From Juglans regia (Eukaryota > Streptophyta > Magnoliopsida > Fagales > Juglandaceae), in the NCBI RefSeq assembly GCF_001411555.2, contig NC_049916.1, forward strand, positions 23,033,558 to 23,097,557: a stretch of 64,000 bases of DNA, written 5' to 3'. Under the pieces are notes generated by a model, which was not told where the DNA came from, did not search any database, and worked only from the letters and a program-made list of their open reading frames with translations. The position numbers were made by a program, and so were the translations under genes. Below are positions 1 to 12,707 of this stretch, piece after piece (the first letter of the stretch is position 1; each line of letters begins with the position of its first letter).

Positions 1-1431
<1,431 letters not shown>

Positions 1432-1725
1432 GGTTGTTTTACAACCTGATCAGCAGCAGTGGCTAATGTGAGTTCAAAATCAGGAGGTGGGAGGGTAGAT
1501 AACATGGAGAGGATGAGATTGCCGATAGCCTCTCATTCAACTTATGGCTGTGGTTGCGTGGCATGTTACTTTTTCCACCCCCATCATCAACCTTACGGTC
1601 TTTATCTCCCATGCACCCTAAGCCATTGGTTTTTCGGGTTGGCCCTACGAGACCCTTGTTAATTCTTTCATCCAATTGGACTATTCAGTGCATTGTTTGG
1701 AATTCCGGTGAGTGATATAGTTTTT

Positions 1726-2301
1726 AGAGCACTCTCAATTGCTTTTTTCTATTATATAAAAAATATAAATTATTTGAAGAATTGTTTAAAAAATGAGTTT
1801 CATCCAATTATGAAAAGGAATTGTAAAATACAATTACCAACAGTAACCCGGGTACTGTAAAATCGTTTTTATTATTAATATTTCATTTACTTCCTTATTT
1901 TCTTTTACTTTGATTTTTTATCATGTAAGTAAATTCTTTTTATTGTTTATCATTTAAAACACATATATTTCATTTTCTTCTAAAAAATATCTTGAAAATA
2001 TTTTTAAACCAATTTTTCATATTTTGATTTTATTTTTAATTTTTTATTTGGCTTATATATTTTTGTTTTACATGTATAGGATTGAATTATTTTACATTGT
2101 ACATAAAAACAAATTGCAAATATAAAAAAATATGTGGACATTGTAAATTTATTAGTAAAAATGAAATATTTAAATGATATGAAGAAAAAATAAATAAGCT
2201 TATGAATGACATATTGTAGAAGTCAGTATGTAAAATAGAAAAAATAAATTTTAGTGATATATTTTAAAGGATAAGATAAAAAATCCATTGGAAGTGCTCT
2301 T
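1726..2301. mobile_element. Probable MITE, AT-rich, with imperfect terminal inverted repeats
   Basis: The stretch 1432-2529 upstream of GAPA has no gene. Inside it an AT-rich block begins AGAGCACTCTCAATTG and ends, inverted, AAGAGCACTTCCAATGG, the common 'GAGCA...CCATTGG' type of MITE end in trees. No convincing target duplication was found. GAPA promoter sequence must lie between the start codon and this element. Confidence 0.5.
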
Positions 2302-2537
2302 GCTTTATAATCATATTATAACACTTTCAAATATATTATATTTGTTTTTTAAAAAATTCTTTTTCAGATTGAAATCACATAAAAGTCCATTTGATTTTTT
2401 AAAAATTATGATCATATTCTTGATAGAAATCAAACGTTATAATCAAATAATAACGAAAATAGTCTAATAGGATTTTCAGTAAATATAACGAAAAAATCCC
2501 TTCAACAATGCATAAGATCTAATGGCAAAGTTGTAAC

Positions 2538-4692
2538 TAGGGCTGAGCAAAAATCCGACAATCCGACTCCGAATCCGGCTCCGCTCCGACTCAACTCCGG
2601 CTCCGACTTGTCGGAGTCGGAGTCGGAGGTTTTTTCTTCTTGACAGTCGGAGTCGGAGTCGGAGTCGGATCCATCGATGATCCGACTCCGACTCCGCTCC
2701 GATCCGACTCCGATCCTCCGCCTCCGCCTCCGAATCCGCCTCCGACGTCTCCCTCCGACTCCGCCTCCGCCTCCGCCTCCGATTTTATACATATTTTATA
2801 AAATATGTGTTTTTCTATATATTAATTATTTAAACTTTATACAACTATATCTTATATAGTTAGTTAAACTCAATAATATACTAGTTAAATAATATATTTA
2901 TACTATAATATATAGACTAAATTGACTAATAATAGTTTAGTATATGTAAATATCATACTATTACAAATTTACAATATTACTACCATGTAACACTAAATTA
3001 CTAATGTATAAATATAATAGCATATAATAGTAATAACTAATGTATATATAATATACTATAAACACTAAGATGAATAATAACATCGACATGTAATATTGTA
3101 ATACTAATGTATAAACACTAATCTATAAATTTATAATAACATATAATACTAATGTATAATAACTAAAGTATTATTCATATAAATTACTAATAGTCTAATA
3201 GTATTAATTACTATATATAAATTAGTAAACCACTTTAAGCCTATATATAAATGACTATATAAATTACTGTAGTATCAATTACTAATACTATATTATTATA
3301 TGATACTATTAAGTTATTAACTATAGTGATATACTAGTATTAGACATTAAGTATACTAATACAATCAGTAATATAGTCAGTATAATACTGACTATATTAA
3401 AAAATATATATATAGTCAGTATAATACTAATATACTAATACTATTATATAGTTATACTAATTACTAAATTAAAATCATTATAGCAAATACTAATATATAG
3501 TTATTCTAATCATTACAACTAATTCTAATACTAATATAGACTATAGTTATAACTTGTAGTATCATAACTATACTAAATCACTATAACTTATATTAATATA
3601 GTTATACTAAATGACTATATCTATAACTATATATATTATATAGTATTAATATCACTATTAGTATAATATATAGTATTGATAATAACTAATAGTCTAATAC
3701 TAATATAACTATTAGTATAACTAATATCATTACTAGTATAACTAATATTAATACTAATACTAATATACTAATACTATTAGTGTATTACATATATTTATAT
3801 ATATTAATATATATATAAAGTATATTAGTGTATTAATAATATTTCGTATACAATGTCGGTGTCTTTTTTTTAATATTCATATATAATAATATATATCATA
3901 TATTTTTTTATGAATCTTCATATATATATATATATATATAATATAAAATAGATTCATATTAATTAGTATATAATGTATATTAGTATATTACTATAGTAAC
4001 TATTCGTTATAGCAAAAACGGCGCCGTTGGATACTCATTTAGGTCTGCAGTGCAGCCCAGCTTATCCCTTCTTCAAGTTCAAACCCGTGCCCTCTCTCTC
4101 ACGCAGCGCCGCATCCCTCTCTCGCCCGACGCCAGTCGCCCTCTCTCTCGGGCAGCGCCGCAGCCGGCGCAGCTCTCTTAGTCTTTCACAACCCTCTGGT
4201 CCCTCTCTCGCACAACTCCTCCCTCTCGCGAAGCCCATCCCTGGCGCCCTCTCTCTCGCGCAGCGCCGCAGCCCTCTCTCGCCAGTCGCCCTCTCTCTCG
4301 CACAGCGCCGCAGCCGGCACAGTTCTCTCGCACAACTCCTCCCTCTCGCGAAGCCCGTCCCTCGCGCAACCCTCTCGCAGCGACAGAGCCCCTCTCTCGC
4401 ACAAACCCTCTCTCGCGAAACCCCTCTCTCGCGCGACGCGCAGGCGGCGAGGCACAGCCCTCCTCTCACGTAGCTTCTCCCTCGCGCGGCGTTCTCGCAG
4501 AGCCCCTCCTCTCATGTAGGCCGCAGCTCCTCTTGGTAATCCGACTCCGCTCCGACAAGTCGGAGTCGGATCCGGATCGGATAATGTACATCGCGGAGTC
4601 GGAGTCGGAGGTCGGATTCGACCTCCGACAAAGTCGGAGTCGGAGTCGGAGTCTGGGCCCTCCGACTCCGAATCGGTCGGTGCTCAGCCCTA
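2538..4692. mobile_element. Non-autonomous hAT-type transposon with GGAGTC-motif subterminal arrays
   Basis: Ends are an exact 11-bp inverted repeat TAGGGCTGAGC (2538-2548 and 4682-4692), flanked by an exact 8-bp target duplication GTTGTAAC (2530-2537 and 4693-4700). TAGGG-type ends with an 8-bp duplication are diagnostic of the hAT superfamily. Just inside each end (about 2555-2785 and 4535-4675) are dense arrays of CCGACT/AGTCGG-type hexamers in both orientations, the layout expected of subterminal transposase-binding repeats. The middle has two unrelated parts: an extremely AT-rich block (about 2790-4010, short runs of ATA, CTA and TAGT) and a GC-rich degenerate tandem repeat (about 4087-4520). 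No transposase is encoded, so movement would depend on an enzyme supplied in trans. Confidence 0.9.
4087..4520. repeat. GC-rich degenerate tandem repeat (CCCTCTCTCGCGCAGCGCCGCAG type)
   Basis: Imperfect repeats of roughly 20-60 bp built from CCCTCTCTCTCG, CGCAGCGCCGCAG and CTCGCGAAGCCC pieces, inside the hAT element. Because the repeat lacks stops in several frames, long spurious ORFs occur on both strands. It is the only strongly GC-rich DNA for several kilobases around. Function unknown. Confidence 0.75.
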
Positions 4693-5123
4693 GTTGTAAC
4701 TATATGAAAATTATATGAATATTTTTGTCAATTGAAAATCTTCTTTAAAATTAGAACTAGATTCCTCATTATTCGAAAAAGCACATTTGATGCTTTCTTG
4801 AAATGTACTTTTTTATTTTTTTTTAAATTGAAAATTCCTTTAATACGTAACAATCAAATAATTTAATTTTATCATTAATGAGCTTTTGAGACTATTTAAA
4901 TACTTTTAACGACTCCTAATGCAACTACAAACAATCTCAATTTTAGAAAATGATATGTACATCAACAGGGTATACAAATCTCATTTAATCCATTTAAAAA
5001 TAGTAGGATCAACGGTAAAATAATAATAATAATAATTGTTTCTGGATATCTTCCAAAAAGACTCGCACAAAATTAGTGCAAATCATTTTCCTTTATGATG
5101 TAGTAGGCCTTTAATGAAGATTT

Positions 5124-5459
5124 AGGTCTCATTTCATTATACATATGAGATAAAAAAAAATCTGTAAATAGTAGTGAAATGGTTTGAGTTAAGATATTTT
5201 ATGAGATTTTAGAAAAGGAAAGAGAAAAAATTGAATAAAAATATTATAAAGTTAAAATAATATTATAATATAATTTTTTAACATTATTTTTATTTTGAGA
5301 TTTAAAAAAGTTAAATTGTTTTTTATATTTTGTTTAAAAGTTTTAAAAAGATGTAATGATTAGATAAAAAATTTAAAAATTTAAAATTAAAAGATATTTA
5401 TATTTAAATAATATTTAAATGTTGAGATGGATTAGCCATATGTAAACCAAACGGGACCT
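5124..5459. mobile_element. MITE, 'AGGTCCCGTTTGG' family, copy 1
   Basis: Terminal inverted repeats AGGTCTCATTTC... and AGGTCCCGTTTGG... flank an AT-rich core. Internal phrases such as 'GTAAATAGTAGTGAAATGG' and 'TTGAGTTAAGATATTTTATG' recur in the copies at 11518, 55756 and 57560. The surrounding gene-free stretch (4701-5520) shows nothing else. Confidence 0.7.
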
Positions 5460-6519
5460 TAATGTTATATCTTTTTCTTTTTACGTTATATCCACTTCGA
5501 TTGAAAAATTAAAGGGTCTCAATTGGGGCGTACACTCCGTCCCTAAACGAGGAGCCCGATGGCCGATATGGTGGGTATGGGAAATGGTCTGTTTGGGCGT
5601 GGGCCTAGGAAATGATGGGCTTTCATGGCTTGGTGCTCGGGTCTAACTCCAAATGGAGCATGAGTCGGGTGCGTTGGGAGCTAATTTGGCAAAACAGAGG
5701 GAACCCACCGAAATAGTCGTCTCTATCAATCTAGCAATTGGGCAGCATCGGCAGTTCAGAATCAGCATCGGCAGTTTAGAACCAAAAATATTCTGTGTCT
5801 CCGCGTATCGCTCTTTTCTCCGTTATCTCAAAGCCTAACTGACTGGTACTTCCATCTCTATCTCTTTTTCTCTCCTCTTCTTTTTAGAAAGCTGCTTTTT
5901 TTTTTGTTTTTTTGTTGAATTTTTAGCAGTCTCCGTCTTCATAGGAAGAATAGAAAACTTCCAATACCATAAGTGGGTTCTATTTCCACTTCAATTAAGG
6001 TACTGTATGTGATAATGAAACCCCTTCCCCAATGCATAAAAACATTTATTCTTGTCAATCCCACAAACGAATTTTAAGAATAAGATTAGTTGATTGAACG
6101 AGAGGAATATGTCCGGGGATCAACTGGTGCTGTAGCGTAAAGGAATCACTTTTCTTTTCTTTTTTTTTTTTGGGGAAAGAACTGTTCAAGAAAACCAGAA
6201 TATGATAAGTAAAAAGCAGCGGAAATATATTCGTCATGTCTGTTTGAAGGCCACTTTGGCGTGAAAAGCTACGGTTTACATATCAGCCCATTTCACTTAA
6301 CTGTAATCGGAATTTCCTTACCAGTATTTTAAAAAAATTTTAGGATTGTGGGTTAAAGGCAACAACAAACAACTTCTCCTTCCCTCGTATATCGATTTCC
6401 TTGCCTACAATTTTCTACGTTTGTTGGTTGACATGATATTGAACTGTGCAGGTGAAAGATGAATTTGGCGATTTGACAGTTTGGGGCAATTTTTCTGATA
6501 TTTGGAAAAAAAGAAGTCC

Positions 6520-9500
6520 ATGATGGACACCAAGTTGCCTCGTTCAAAATTATCTGTGTACCTGTACATTCCCAATATCATAGGTTTGCTTGATCTTTAT
6601 CATATTTTCCTCATTGCGCGTGCTTTCTCTTTGCTAGAAGAAAACTTTACATAAATTCTCAGGAAAAAATATCTCAAGAACGAGTTCTCTTGTATTTCCA
6701 TTTGGTTTTACATAATTTTGTTGCCTTTTGAATGAATGATTTCTGCTTATCTTGAGCGTGTAGGATACATAAGAATACTCATGAACTGCCTTGCCTTTGG
6801 CGTATGCTTTTCGAACAAAAAGTTATTTTCCATTCTATACCTAATCAGGTCAGAGTCAATCTTTTGGCCTCTTCTCTGTGTTGAGTTTTATAAGCTTTGC
6901 TATTTGTGAAACTAGTGCTTCATGCTTATTGAAATATTCCGTTTCAGCTTTGTTTGTGATGCCTTGGATGGCTACTTTGCCCGCAAGCTTAATCAAGGTA
7001 TAAGTTGCACCCTGTATTATCACCATCATTAGTATGTTATTAATCTTTTAACTGAAGCGTAATGCAACTGATTGATCCATTATTTCAGCTCCCAACTAGT
7101 AATTTTAATTTGGTGCGCCTCAATTTTCTTTGTTGCCACTCATGTTGTTAGATACATCAGTCAACAAAATGCTAAGTTATAGCAATCGTTTTCCCATGAT
7201 CCATTTTAGTGGTAGAAAGTTTTCCGTCTGGGAACTTGCCACCTTTTGACATTTTGTCTTTCAAACGTAATTGTATCATGACAAGTGGTATTCAGTTATT
7301 AATTCAACTATCTGTAAAGAACTAACAAGTCCAGGAGGTTATAATTCTTTCCTACTGCAGGCACCATTAAACCATATATGTTATGAACACATTATAATAT
7401 GCCAGTGCTTTCTATAGTTAACATCAAGCAGTTGGTGGAAGAGGAGCTTTTAAGAATCGTGATACAAAGAATACTGATAATGGTTGTTGTGCATCTGGAA
7501 AACTACCAGAAGCCTCTCTCTCTCTCAGTGAAACACTGTCACCTTTTTTTATAATGATTAAGATATGGAACTTGCTTTGATGATTTTAGCTTACATTACT
7601 TCTTAAACTGCTGATATCAAACACACACACACACACAGAGAAAGAGAGGTGATCTTATAATCTCTCTGTAATTCTTATCCTTTCCTTTTCCAGTTTCAAC
7701 CTTTGGTGCTGTTTTGGACATGGTGACAGACAGGTGATCTTAATAATCGCTCCTCCTAATACCCCAATCCCAGCTTCCTCTCCATTTTTATTTGTCTCCT
7801 AGAAACGTGTCATGCTTCCCTCCTTTCTATATTAATGTTAAAATTCTATTTGTTCTTTATAAATTCTCTATCAATGTAAATTCTATCTTTTCTTTCCAGG
7901 ATTAGCACTGCTTGTCTTCTTGTCATCCTCTCTCAAGTTTATAGGTAAGATTAGTATTATTATCTCTCTCAAGTAAGATATGTGATAATATTCCTCTTCT
8001 ATTAATTTAATATCCATGTTTTCAAATGCTCACTTAATTGTGTTTTTAATGGGATAATTTCCAGGCCTGGGTTGATCTTTTTGTCATTGCTTGCCTTAGA
8101 TATTGCCAGCCATTGGCTGCAAATGTACAGGTATTTGTTTTTCACCATGTTTAGTCTAACCTTATTCATATTGGATCTGTCCAGAGTGGTTTACTCCAGA
8201 AGAAGAGTTCCCTCTGCTGTCAAATAAAAACCAAGTGGCCATGATTTGATGACTACCTTCACTTTTTTTTTTTTGCAGCACTTTTTTGTTCGGTAGGGCT
8301 AGTCATAAAGATGTAAAAGACAGCACAAATTGGCTTTTTAAGGCATACTATGGGAACAGGATATTTATGGCCTACTGTTGTGTGTCATGTGAGGTTGTTA
8401 TTGTTACTCTGGACTATCTTTTTAAAACATTTATTCCAATGATTATTACTATTCTCTTGAAATGATTTTATGGCTTCTACAGGTTCTTTACATTATTCTA
8501 TTTCTTGTTGCAAAAAACCAAACAAATGATGTGATTGATGTAAGCCTCTATTTTGTTTGTTCATGGCATATTTTTTTCTTTTTCCTTTTGACTTGAACAT
8601 TAGGTGGTAATCTAGTTACTGTCTTCACATTGTAGGTTTTAGTATATACTGCAAAACAGAATTCACTCCTGTCTCTTTTAGTTGCTTTAGCTCTGTTTGG
8701 CTGGGCAATCAAGCAAGCAATCAACATAATTCAGGTAATATATAGACATGTATCTGCTTTATTGAATCTCATGTCCCTCAAATTCTGTATGGAATTGAGA
8801 AATGTTCCCAGATGTTCTTTAATAATTTTTCCCTGATCACTGTTTTTTGCAAATCCATGAATTTGGTTGGTGAAAGCTGCTTTTGTTATATTTCTTGTTC
8901 TAAAACATGTTTGATTTTTTCAAAATTTATGCAATGTGAATGCACGTGGTCGCTATTTTTTGGAGTCTTTTATATGGTTGACATTGATGGTAGATGAAGA
9001 AAATGAATCATTTGGGTCATAATTCAGCCACATGCTGCATAAGAAATGTTAGATGATTATAGAATTGCCTATTTGATTCTGGGAAATTATTTGAAGGTGC
9101 TAAAGTTTTGAGCACAGGATTAGGATCTGAGAACATAGGTATGCCTGCCAATGGTAGAATAGTCTGCTGGCATGGGTTTTGGCCCTTTGGATCCTTGAAA
9201 CCTCATTTTCATGAGTAATTAATGTATAGTGTAAAAGTATTGGGGTATGGTAGAGTGAGCAACAGATTTGTGATAGTGAATTACAATTGTAGGATTCATG
9301 CTGACAAGGATCTCGTGTAATTAAACCATTGTGAATTTGGAGTATTAGTAACTGTTATGCTAGTTGGGTTTTGTAATTAGTGATCGCCAATATTTCATTA
9401 ATGATAAGCATGTTCATGGTGCATCACGTACAACATCTATTGAAGGACGTTAGCTGGGATACCAGATTTACATCTACGTTACCATACCTCGGCATTCGCT

Positions 9501-9701
9501 GCCCATCTGGCTGGCAGATGTGCCTGCTGATTTTGCCTCTTGGCATTGCCAGGGTTATTGTTAGTCTTCATACAAATCAAATTAATGACATTCCCAGTGA
9601 TCCAGTCAGGGGTCTCCTTCCTTTGTCGGGATAAATTGCTTCCTTAAAAAATGGAGGATGAAAAAAAAATGTAGCCTGAAATCAAAGATCAACGTAAGGT
9701 A

Positions 9702-9743
<42 letters not shown>

Positions 9744-11450
9744 TGTAAGTAAAAATATTAGATATATATCAAAAGGAGTAACCAAGTACACTGAATGTAT
9801 ACAAGAGAACACCTTGCTCATAATAGAAAGCCTCTAATAACCCAAAAAGCCCGTGAAAAACAACCTAAAATACACCAAGCCGGACCCCAACCCCTTACTT
9901 TCCGTAGAACTAAAACTCTACCCAAAAACCCCACCCCAACCTCTTGTTTTCCCGTCTTCACAATGCCCTCCCTTTAGACTTCCCTCTAGATGAGCTACCA
10001 CCCTTAGCGTTGTAGTTGATTCCCGAAAAAAAACGTTGTAACTCCCTGCTTTTCTTAAAACTTGATTTGGTTTCAAGCATGTAGCTTGCCTTGATCGCCG
10101 TAATTAGTTTTTTAAATTGGTCTTCACATCCTCCATGTGAAATTCCCACAAAATGCTTAATCTCGTTAACTTTAGGTAGAATCCAATCCGCTATTAGAGG
10201 AAGAGAGACCAGGGGAGCCACAATATCTCCAGACACAGTATCCAAATGCACCAACGCCAAATCCATATTCAAATCTCGTACCTCCTCAACAACTCCATTG
10301 GTCTCTCCAATGGTATGACATCAAGTCCCTTTACCTTTGGTGACCCTTGATGTGCAACTTCAGTGGGTCCCTTCACCAATGGTCTAAGACCATTTTCCTT
10401 CAACTCTGACGAGGGAGCCATAGTCTCTTCGAGTACAGAAGTCACCTGAGGCAAATGACATTCCATTGCAGATGTCTCTACGTTGATACCCGATGTAGAA
10501 CCCACTTCAAATAACCCAGACTTCCTTTTGACCCGCCATACTCTTCTGGATCTGGGTATAGGAACAGGGCCGAATCCAATTTTCCGTTTTCCTTTACCTG
10601 AGTTTAAAGGATTCGATCCTATCTTAGTCTTGTTCCTTACAACCCTATTAGCTCCAGTTGAAAGCAGGTCTATTTTTGTAGACAAAAAAGCTATCGTTGC
10701 CTTCAATTTGACAAGTTGGGTTTCCATTTCCTTTAAGGAATTATGCATTGCGACAAGCTGGTTCTGTGGCGTGATCTACAAACCATTTCCATCAATCCCC
10801 TCACTATGAACCCCTGAAGCATGACCGGTCTTTAGAGCTGCCGCATATGATTGCCTCGCCACCGTGGATGTACTTGGGTCTTTATGATTCACTTCCAAGT
10901 TGATGTTCTCATTCTTCTTTTAGTTTTCCTTCTTTGACCCATCAGTAAAAAGCATATCCACAGCTTTGCGTATTTCCGCAGCAAATTTCTCCCAACCCAG
11001 ACCTTCATACCCTTCTGTGTCTGGCTTGACTGTAGTGTGGTGGAACATTGCTTTGTTTGGCATGTCCGGATGAAGTCTAATGGCTAAAAGTCAATGTGGA
11101 GTTTGTTCCAAGTGTATGGGGCCAAGTGTTGCATCTTTAAGGATGCCGCAAAGAAGGAATGATGATTAAGCGTTGGAAATGAAAACTTTAGACGTGTGTA
11201 GGTAAACATTATAAATGCTTTTAGTTCTTTTGAAGCAACATACTTAATATGGCATGTATGGATGTGTTCTTTACTACCTGATTATTTTCGTGATATGCCT
11301 GTTCTTGTTTCAAATATTCACTTAAAATAAAGAAACGTTGAAAATAAATATAGTGATTTAGACTATATGCAAATCCTCTCTTCATTCCAGATGAAGACTG
11401 CAGCAGATCTATGCGTGCTTTATGACATCAACAAGAAGCAGCGGCCCTGA
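6520..11450 (+). CDS. PIS1: Phosphatidylinositol synthase (CDP-diacylglycerol:inositol phosphatidyltransferase)
   Basis: Makes phosphatidylinositol from CDP-diacylglycerol and myo-inositol in ER/Golgi membranes. Ten coding exons: 6520-6583, 6764-6848, 6948-6997, 7694-7733, 7900-7944, 8065-8130, 8279-8393, 8483-8539, 8636-8734, 11391-11450 (681 nt, 226 aa; Arabidopsis PIS1 is about this size). The CDP-alcohol phosphatidyltransferase signature D-x2-D-G-x2-A-R-x8-G-x3-D-x3-D is intact across exons 3-4 (D54, D57, D75, D79). Several hydrophobic helices follow, and the C-terminus is MKTAADLCVLYDINKKQRP. The start is the first ATG in frame (MMDTKLPRSKLSVYLYIPN); an upstream in-frame TTG at 6502 may be the ancestral start. 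A 5' UTR exon near 5750-5840 with a leader intron is plausible. The 2.66-kb last intron contains a LINE remnant. Confidence 0.95.
9705..9740. repeat. (AT)n microsatellite
   Basis: Uninterrupted AT dinucleotides directly at the 3' end of the LINE remnant, probably derived from its A-rich tail. Confidence 0.95.
9741..11120 (-). mobile_element. LINE (non-LTR retrotransposon) remnant, internally deleted
   Basis: Lies antisense in the last intron of PIS. On the minus strand, 11050-9958 reads as a broken ORF1-like polyprotein (phrases EGYEGLGWEKFAAEIRKAV, ARQSYAAALKTGHASG, NSLKEMETQLVKLKATIAF, GGCEDQFKKLITAIKAS) with at least two in-frame stops and a frameshift near 10270. It then passes straight into a typical LINE 3' UTR (CTTGTATACATTCAGTGTAC, then TTTTTACTTAC) ending at the AT repeat near 9740. 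No endonuclease or reverse transcriptase is present, so ORF2 is missing. The right boundary is approximate. Confidence 0.7.
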
Positions 11451-11517
11451 ATTTTATGGACTCATATTTTTCTGGGGTTGAGGTAGTTAACCTCTGTATA
11501 TACTGGAAATCCAATTT

Positions 11518-11719
11518 AGGTCCCGTTTGGATTCAGAAATGAGTTGAGATAATTTTAGATGAGTTGAATAAAATATTATTAGAATATTATTTTTAATATT
11601 ATTATTGTTTTGAAATTTGAAAAAGTTGAATTGTTTATCATATTTTATGTGAAAATTTAGAAAAGTTGTAATGATGAGACAAGATGAGTTGATGTAAGTT
11701 TCGAATCCAAACAAGGCCT
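11518..11719. mobile_element. MITE, 'AGGTCCCGTTTGG' family, copy 2
   Basis: AGGTCCCGTTTGGATTC at the left end and its inverse GAATCCAAACAAGGCCT at the right, 202 bp. The core 'GAAAAGTTGTAATGATGAGA' is typical of the family. It lies just after the PIS stop codon, so it may sit in the 3' UTR. The rest of 11720-12707 has no recognisable gene and separates the convergent PIS and HGSNAT-like genes. Confidence 0.8.
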
Positions 11720-12707
11720 TATTGTTCTTGATCTTTTATGTGAAAGTGGAATTTTTTTTTTCAAATTTCCTCTCCTTTTTAAAGATCAATGGGTAAAAAG
11801 ATGATACAGATCGTCTCTTATGCTTGTTTCATGCAATCCGACGGCCAAAAGTTACCTAATTAGTAAATGATTCAGGCATGAGCTACTTTTGTGAATAGTA
11901 CGCAATTGTTCATTGCTGATTTGCCTGCTGGTGTATATATTCTCATTTACTAGCCGAAGTGGTGGTAAAAGACAGCTTAATGAGAATGGGTGCGAACTGG
12001 ATTCTTAACTTGGGATTGTAGCATGGCGTTCTAGTAACAAGAGAAGAGTCGCAAACAGCTCAAGGTTGTGTTTCAGATTTATGCGTTTTTTTTTAAAGAG
12101 TGTGGAATTTGTATACGCTATAACTGCAAATATAATTTCTATATACAGGGAGTGGATCTCTTTCCTCTTCCCTGTTTCTATGGTTCTATACTGAGTTTGC
12201 TTTGGATCTTGGAAAATGTTTTCCTTACCATATTTTTTATTCTAGTGGTCAAGATTACTGAATCATTTCAGCCGTGGGTTTTGACAAATGAGGCTGTTTT
12301 GATACCTATTCTCTATTTCTTCCTCAATCTCATCTGAATAAATTCCATACACATGGTACCAACAATGTAAACTCAGCGAGTCAGCTTACTGATAATGACA
12401 TGCATACTTCTTTTTAGCATTCTTACCATCATAGAAAGTTGAGTCAGAATAGGATGAAAAAAACATTTTATAACGAAACATCCTATAGGTACGACCAAAA
12501 GTTGCAATATCAAGTTTTCCCATTTCAAAGGTTTGCCTATATACTTCTACAAAAGCTTCCGATGGAGAGTGTGTTGTTCATAAGAGTCACAGGAGAGTTT
12601 GCCTCCGACACTGAAGATTCAATTCCGAAATTCTCTCCTAGCACCAACTGCAACTACCCAAAATCGATAAGATGTAGTTCAAGTGGCTTAACTTCAATGC
12701 TACCATT

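Noticed and set aside
4027..4515. Long ORFs on both strands (Ser/Arg/Leu-rich)
   Set aside because: They are by-products of the GC-rich tandem repeat in the hAT element; several frames are open at once and no domain is recognisable.
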